Position numbers and translations under genes: made by a program. From the NCBI GenBank assembly GCA_949358305.1, contig OX442314.1, positions 43,966,581 through 44,030,580 on the forward strand: a DNA stretch of 64,000 bases, written 5' to 3'. Every line of letters begins with the position of its first letter. Position 1 is the stretch's first letter. Origin of the DNA: Strigamia acuminata. Its lineage: Eukaryota; Arthropoda; Chilopoda; Geophilomorpha; Linotaeniidae. The notes below the pieces were generated by a model. That model was given only the letters and a program-made list of their open reading frames with translations, did not search any database and had not been told where the DNA came from. Positions 61,501 to 64,000 of the stretch are shown piece after piece.

Positions 61501-62645
61501 TCCATCGTCGTAACCCAAGAAAAGGGGCTAAGCTCTCTCAAAATGGATTCGATAGACGGCATCTGTATGGGATCTATTTCTGTCACCGCGTTTAATGGGC
61601 GGTAATCAATGCATAGGCGTGGGTCCGAGCCCGGGCGCATCACGAGCACAACTCGCGTCGCGTATTCTCCCTGGGCCTCGGAGACAATGCCACTGTCTAG
61701 CATTTCTTGGCACATTTTTTGCACTATTTCACGTTTTTGCGGGTTCATTCCCTTATACGCAACTCGTATAGGTTTATTATCCGTCAATTTAATTTCGTGA
61801 ATAGCCCTATTCGTTCGGCCCGGTTTTTTCGACAGGATCCCCTCATATTTAAGTAGGACCCTTCGTAGGGCTGCCGCTTCGTTTAATTCTAAAGCGGCGT
61901 CGGCGACAAGCGTTTCCACTACATTGTCCCGTTGCAATTCTGTTACGAATGCTTTAAAATCGTAATCTTGAACGAATTTCTTTAGGCCTTTCTCCCACTG
62001 TGTCTTGTCGGCCGCTTCTTTTACAAGAGCTGGTGGCACGACAATTGCGGGTCTTTCCTTATCATTTCTGATATAATTCCAAGATTTCGTTATTGGATTG
62101 GGTTGTATTTCCATTGACGCCATGAGGTCTAAGCCCAACAGAAAAATTCTGTCGCATGTGGGCAGGACCAGGAAAGGGTGCTGTTCTACTCCTCCGAGCC
62201 ACTCCATAGTCAATAATATAACTCCTTTTGGACGCGCCATTCCGTTGGCGGTTTTTAGACGTATATTTTTATTAACGCTTTTTATCTTATCGGTGAGACC
62301 CAATGATGCTACTATGTCTTCGGAAACGAACGAGCGATCTGCTCCCGAGTCTAGTAGTCCCATAATTTTTTCACGTTCTATTGTCATGGGCAACATACAT
62401 AGGCGGTTGGTGTATTCGACCGCCACGTTGCACATGAAAACACGAAATTCTTCTGTGTCTTCGACTACTTGAGGTAATTCTTCAAGCAGTAGGTTCGGTT
62501 CTTCCGCCTCAGCCTCAGCGTTTGCGGTAATTACCTGCAAAGCGTTGTTGGCCCTGTCTTGAATTTGGGCGTTAGCTATGTCACTACCCATTTCTTTGAC
62601 TGGTGGCGGCTTATCGAACCCTTTGTTAAACCCCTTTTTCTTCAT
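58575..62645 (-). CDS. pol: Gypsy 2 pol (protease, RT, RNase H, integrase)
   Basis: 1356 residues from an ATG at 62645, but the frame is open upstream into the gag overlap, so -1 frameshifting is the likely route. Protease DSGAD about 97; RT with YLDD about 445; RNase H HTDAS about 590; H2C2 zinc motif about 895-935; integrase D about 962, D (SDNGPQF) about 1021 and E (NPVERLN) about 1056; DGPYVII module about 1215. Acidic tail. Very similar to element 1 throughout except the N-terminal and C-terminal linkers. No inactivating change seen. Confidence 0.95.
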   Translation of the reverse strand: MKKKGFNKGFDKPPPVKEMGSDIANAQIQDRANNALQVITANAEAEAEEPNLLLEELPQVVEDTEEFRVFMCNVAVEYTNRLCMLPMTIEREKIMGLLDSGADRSFVSEDIVASLGLTDKIKSVNKNIRLKTANGMARPKGVILLTMEWLGGVEQHPFLVLPTCDRIFLLGLDLMASMEIQPNPITKSWNYIRNDKERPAIVVPPALVKEAADKTQWEKGLKKFVQDYDFKAFVTELQRDNVVETLVADAALELNEAAALRRVLLKYEGILSKKPGRTNRAIHEIKLTDNKPIRVAYKGMNPQKREIVQKMCQEMLDSGIVSEAQGEYATRVVLVMRPGSDPRLCIDYRPLNAVTEIDPIQMPSIESILRELSPFSWVTTMDLSKGYWQVEMRPEDKLKTAFYSPIGRLMFNVMPFGLVNAPSTFQRLIESVLGDILHQFVWAYLDDIVIASKTFEEHIEHIDQVLTRLAKAGLHVHPGKSKFCRKELAFLGYRIGVNGLAIGPEKIDAINRFPPPEDVKGVQRFMGMINFFGRLLPGLAEVAAPVTDLLKNENEFVWSNECNIAFNAIKRMLTEVGVMPLPDLNRPFILHTDASRVGLGAALLQTHVRDGVEQDLPCMFISRKLQSAEKNYNATELECLAVVWAIRKFRDYLEYTKFVVHTDHQALQWLMKLKEPAGRLARWQLELMACDLTIQYKPGKYNVVADALSRAPVSDPIDADDDGEDDSRIIYCPTSCHRWDLRKMNEIPTASPADVKFCGFWTRLYQPAADNYPNAKKEFKLERRINDPLLSAFHARVGKQMKSNPPTREEIIVQQKLDKKCQDRARFVLTGKYPPNLTRRQKRRYAHESIDYLLDDGLLVKHHPNHQDDLSESDTAVKVVIPASLIGRVLWLLHGHPLASHAGVSRTLYRATQLFHWTGMKKDIALFVHQCQRCQACKPRSKSPFETIFLGPYAPFDCLSVDVMGPKPVTGNKNAYIIVIMDVATRWPELYAVARPSAEKIVECIYDVALRYGFPRKIISDNGPQFISKIWGKFCEKFGIVASHTSTYNPRTNPVERLNRDIKYALSIFTDIHNRWDEYLREIAFSIRTTVSRTRDFSPAYLNFARELRVPWDPRVAESVNVVDPEKPHEYVYKLEQTISNTYKHMMAHIFNMRDRILQDKSGGKFVNFEINDLVWKDTHTLSNAARGITASLADKRDGPYVIIGKHGGNAYKLRKLEDNTEQKSIQVRELTPYIPEFPQEMWAKGQVKSKTDGQIVDMFAGELEKAPPSDNEEYFDAPSPPVNEIVESVPDPILVGGETGETPETNTKNTDKKENNNEEVQTQKTTKNIVPASIRNLRPKRDNPFIKGGKVVGKK

Positions 62646-62650
62646 GAATG

Positions 62651-62714
62651 GCGCAGACGGTCGAGAAATTATTTCTTCGCCGCCTGCGCTGACTCGTTTT
62701 TTGACTCGTTTTTT
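62651..62714 (-). promoter_or_regulatory. Gypsy 2 -1 frameshift signal
   Basis: Two in-frame A AAA AAC heptamers (62708-62714 and 62696-62702). Six bases after the second, stem GCGCAGGCGG (62680-62689) pairs with CCGTCTGCGC (62651-62660) with one G.U. The same stem, spacing and heptamer occur in element 1. Confidence 0.87.
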
Positions 62715-64000
62715 GCCATGGCGAGTTTAATCTCTGCCATCTGCTTCATTATCGCGTCAAACTTAGCGTCTTCTTTCGCTGTTCTTGGGCACTCATTGGA
62801 GTAGTGGCCCGGTTGGTTACACTTGAAACAGCGAATATTTGATTTGTCTCTTGGGGCTTCAGTCGATTTTTTCTTTTCAGGGTCTGCTTTCGACGGTGGC
62901 GTGTAATTTTTCCGAAAATACTTCGGAATTCGACCGGCATTTGGTTTTAACCTGGCGCGAAATTCTTCTACCGCTCTATCTCGATGGATGAGATGTACTA
63001 GCGGTCCTTCCTCATCGCAACCCGTTGATAAGGTATCGCGATAGCTTCGTATTTCTTCGTCCGTCGAATAATCGTCTTTTTCTTCTTTTTCGTCTGATTT
63101 TCCGACATTTTGTTCGGCTTCCTCCCCCTCCTTGACCTCCTCCAGTGTCGCTTGCATGGCTGACGCTGTCGGTGCCTTTTTAGGGGCGGCCAAAGGGTTG
63201 GAAGGCAGCGGGGATGTCAGTTTATTTTTTATTTGCAAACCAACGCTAGCTTCTGCCAGCTCCATTATACCGCTAAGATATTCAGTAGGGCGCATAATCT
63301 TATCTGTCGCCCCATATCTTTCCGCACTCAACTTGAGACGTTTTGCGGTCGCTGCTTTCTCCGCTTCTGGTAAAGCGGAATAATATCTCTTCTCGATATC
63401 TATCGTGTTCTCGAACAGGAAGGCGCTCATCTCCTCGTAGCTACCTCCTGTCGGTGCCCTTTCTTCAAGTAGCACCCTTTGCGAGTATTCCGACAAACCG
63501 CCGAGAAAGAAAAGGTTGAATCCCGTGGCGTGAAATTCCATCGGGGCCTTTTCGAACAACAATCTGGCGCGAATGTCGTAATCCATTATGGTTTCACCAG
63601 GCATCTGGCGAAGACCTCGCATCTTTCGGCTCACCTCTTCGGGTGTCTCGCCGTAGCGCAGGTCGAATCTCATTAAAAAGTCGTCCCAATTGACGCCTTT
63701 CAATCCTTGGTACCACTCACGTGCCGAGCCTGTCATTAGCTCGACAATACCGTGGGTGAGCATGTCTCCTACGGTGGCTTTAGTGGCAGTCTTAATTCGA
63801 ATTACTTCGTCAAGGAAGCGATCTCCCGCTTTCCATGACCCGTCGAAACGGTTCTGAATATAAAATTGCCACCTAATATTCCCGGTAACACTCATGGTGT
63901 CACGTCGGGAGACAGCGTATTTTTTCTTTACGCGGTCACCAGTGCTACGATTACGATCGTTTCGTTTGCTCAGATCAATTCCCTCGGCTTTTAACGAGCC
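62669..64000 (-). CDS. gag: Gypsy 2 gag (5' end outside window)
   Basis: The frame runs from the stop at 62669 to the window edge. The ATG at 63895 is internal: upstream codons continue the match to element 1 gag (EGIDLSK, GDRVKKKYAV). The capsid region begins TGNIRWQFYIQNRFDGSWK, includes SAREWYQGLK and DFLMRFDLRYGETPEEV; CCHC knuckle CFKCNQPGHYSNEC at about 62790-62831. The C-terminus reads KNESKNESAQAAKK, where the two KN codon pairs are the slippery sites. Confidence 0.92.
   Translation of the reverse strand, partial: GSLKAEGIDLSKRNDRNRSTGDRVKKKYAVSRRDTMSVTGNIRWQFYIQNRFDGSWKAGDRFLDEVIRIKTATKATVGDMLTHGIVELMTGSAREWYQGLKGVNWDDFLMRFDLRYGETPEEVSRKMRGLRQMPGETIMDYDIRARLLFEKAPMEFHATGFNLFFLGGLSEYSQRVLLEERAPTGGSYEEMSAFLFENTIDIEKRYYSALPEAEKAATAKRLKLSAERYGATDKIMRPTEYLSGIMELAEASVGLQIKNKLTSPLPSNPLAAPKKAPTASAMQATLEEVKEGEEAEQNVGKSDEKEEKDDYSTDEEIRSYRDTLSTGCDEEGPLVHLIHRDRAVEEFRARLKPNAGRIPKYFRKNYTPPSKADPEKKKSTEAPRDKSNIRCFKCNQPGHYSNECPRTAKEDAKFDAIMKQMAEIKLAMAKNESKNESAQAAKK

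Larger units (their letters stand above)
53415..64000 (-). mobile_element. Ty3/gypsy element 2 with third ORF (5' end outside window)
   Basis: Same plan as element 1: gag, -1 frameshift, pol, spliced third ORF, purine tract and LTR, but a distinct family with different LTRs. The 5' LTR, PBS and gag start lie beyond 64000, so target duplication cannot be checked. Confidence 0.93.

Noticed and set aside
1-64000. tRNA, rRNA or other classical RNA genes
   Set aside because: None recognised by eye on either strand; only primer-binding sites complementary to tRNAs were found.

Overview
This is a eukaryotic, almost certainly animal and probably arthropod, nuclear DNA window dominated by transposable elements. 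Clues are BEL/Pao, Ty1/copia, Ty3/gypsy, Tc1, piggyBac and hAT sequences side by side, TCAGT/TCATT-type initiators with TATA boxes, copia primer-binding sites matching animal initiator tRNA-Met, and a short TTAGG run. I cannot name the species. Only a few host-like genes are visible: a small two-finger C2H2 gene, an LRR gene with a BC-box-like N-terminus, a broken second copy of that LRR gene, and one exon-like fragment of an SLC26-type transporter.

Layout. 1-11588: dispersed repeats (families A, B, C), a chimeric Tc1/BEL open frame, a fold-back element and a piggyBac pseudogene. 11589-16753: a recent BEL/Pao insertion with near-identical 569-bp LTRs and a GCGGC target duplication, missing the RT core and the integrase C-terminus. 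17197-20735: SLC26-like exon, zinc-finger gene and a copia element cut off before RT. 20736-27713: a nearly perfect 7-kb palindrome with a GC-rich core. 27714-30544: a row of hairpins sharing one loop motif, split by a 684-bp hAT-type element, then a solo gypsy LTR. 30903-47382: two tandem LRR paralogues, the second split by a 12.9-kb Ty3/gypsy element (33495-46363, TSD GACT) that lies on the minus strand. 47945-52733: a piggyBac-type MITE, a 2-kb copia-type element that carries only gag, and a TIR element with an expanded minisatellite. 53415-64000: a second, related Ty3/gypsy element on the minus strand that runs off the window.

The most interesting system is in the two gypsy elements. Each has gag, then pol in the -1 frame behind an A AAA AAC slippery site with a conserved GC-rich stem-loop six bases downstream. 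Each also has a large third ORF in the env position. That ORF is not recognisably env (proline-rich, no membrane segment seen). It appears to be spliced: a short acidic first exon ending CAG|GTA is joined in phase 0 across an intron to a 920-930-codon second exon, and both gene structure and several protein blocks are conserved between the elements. A hairpin motif ending GCTACGGG lies upstream of exon 1 in both, once in the first element and three times in the second.
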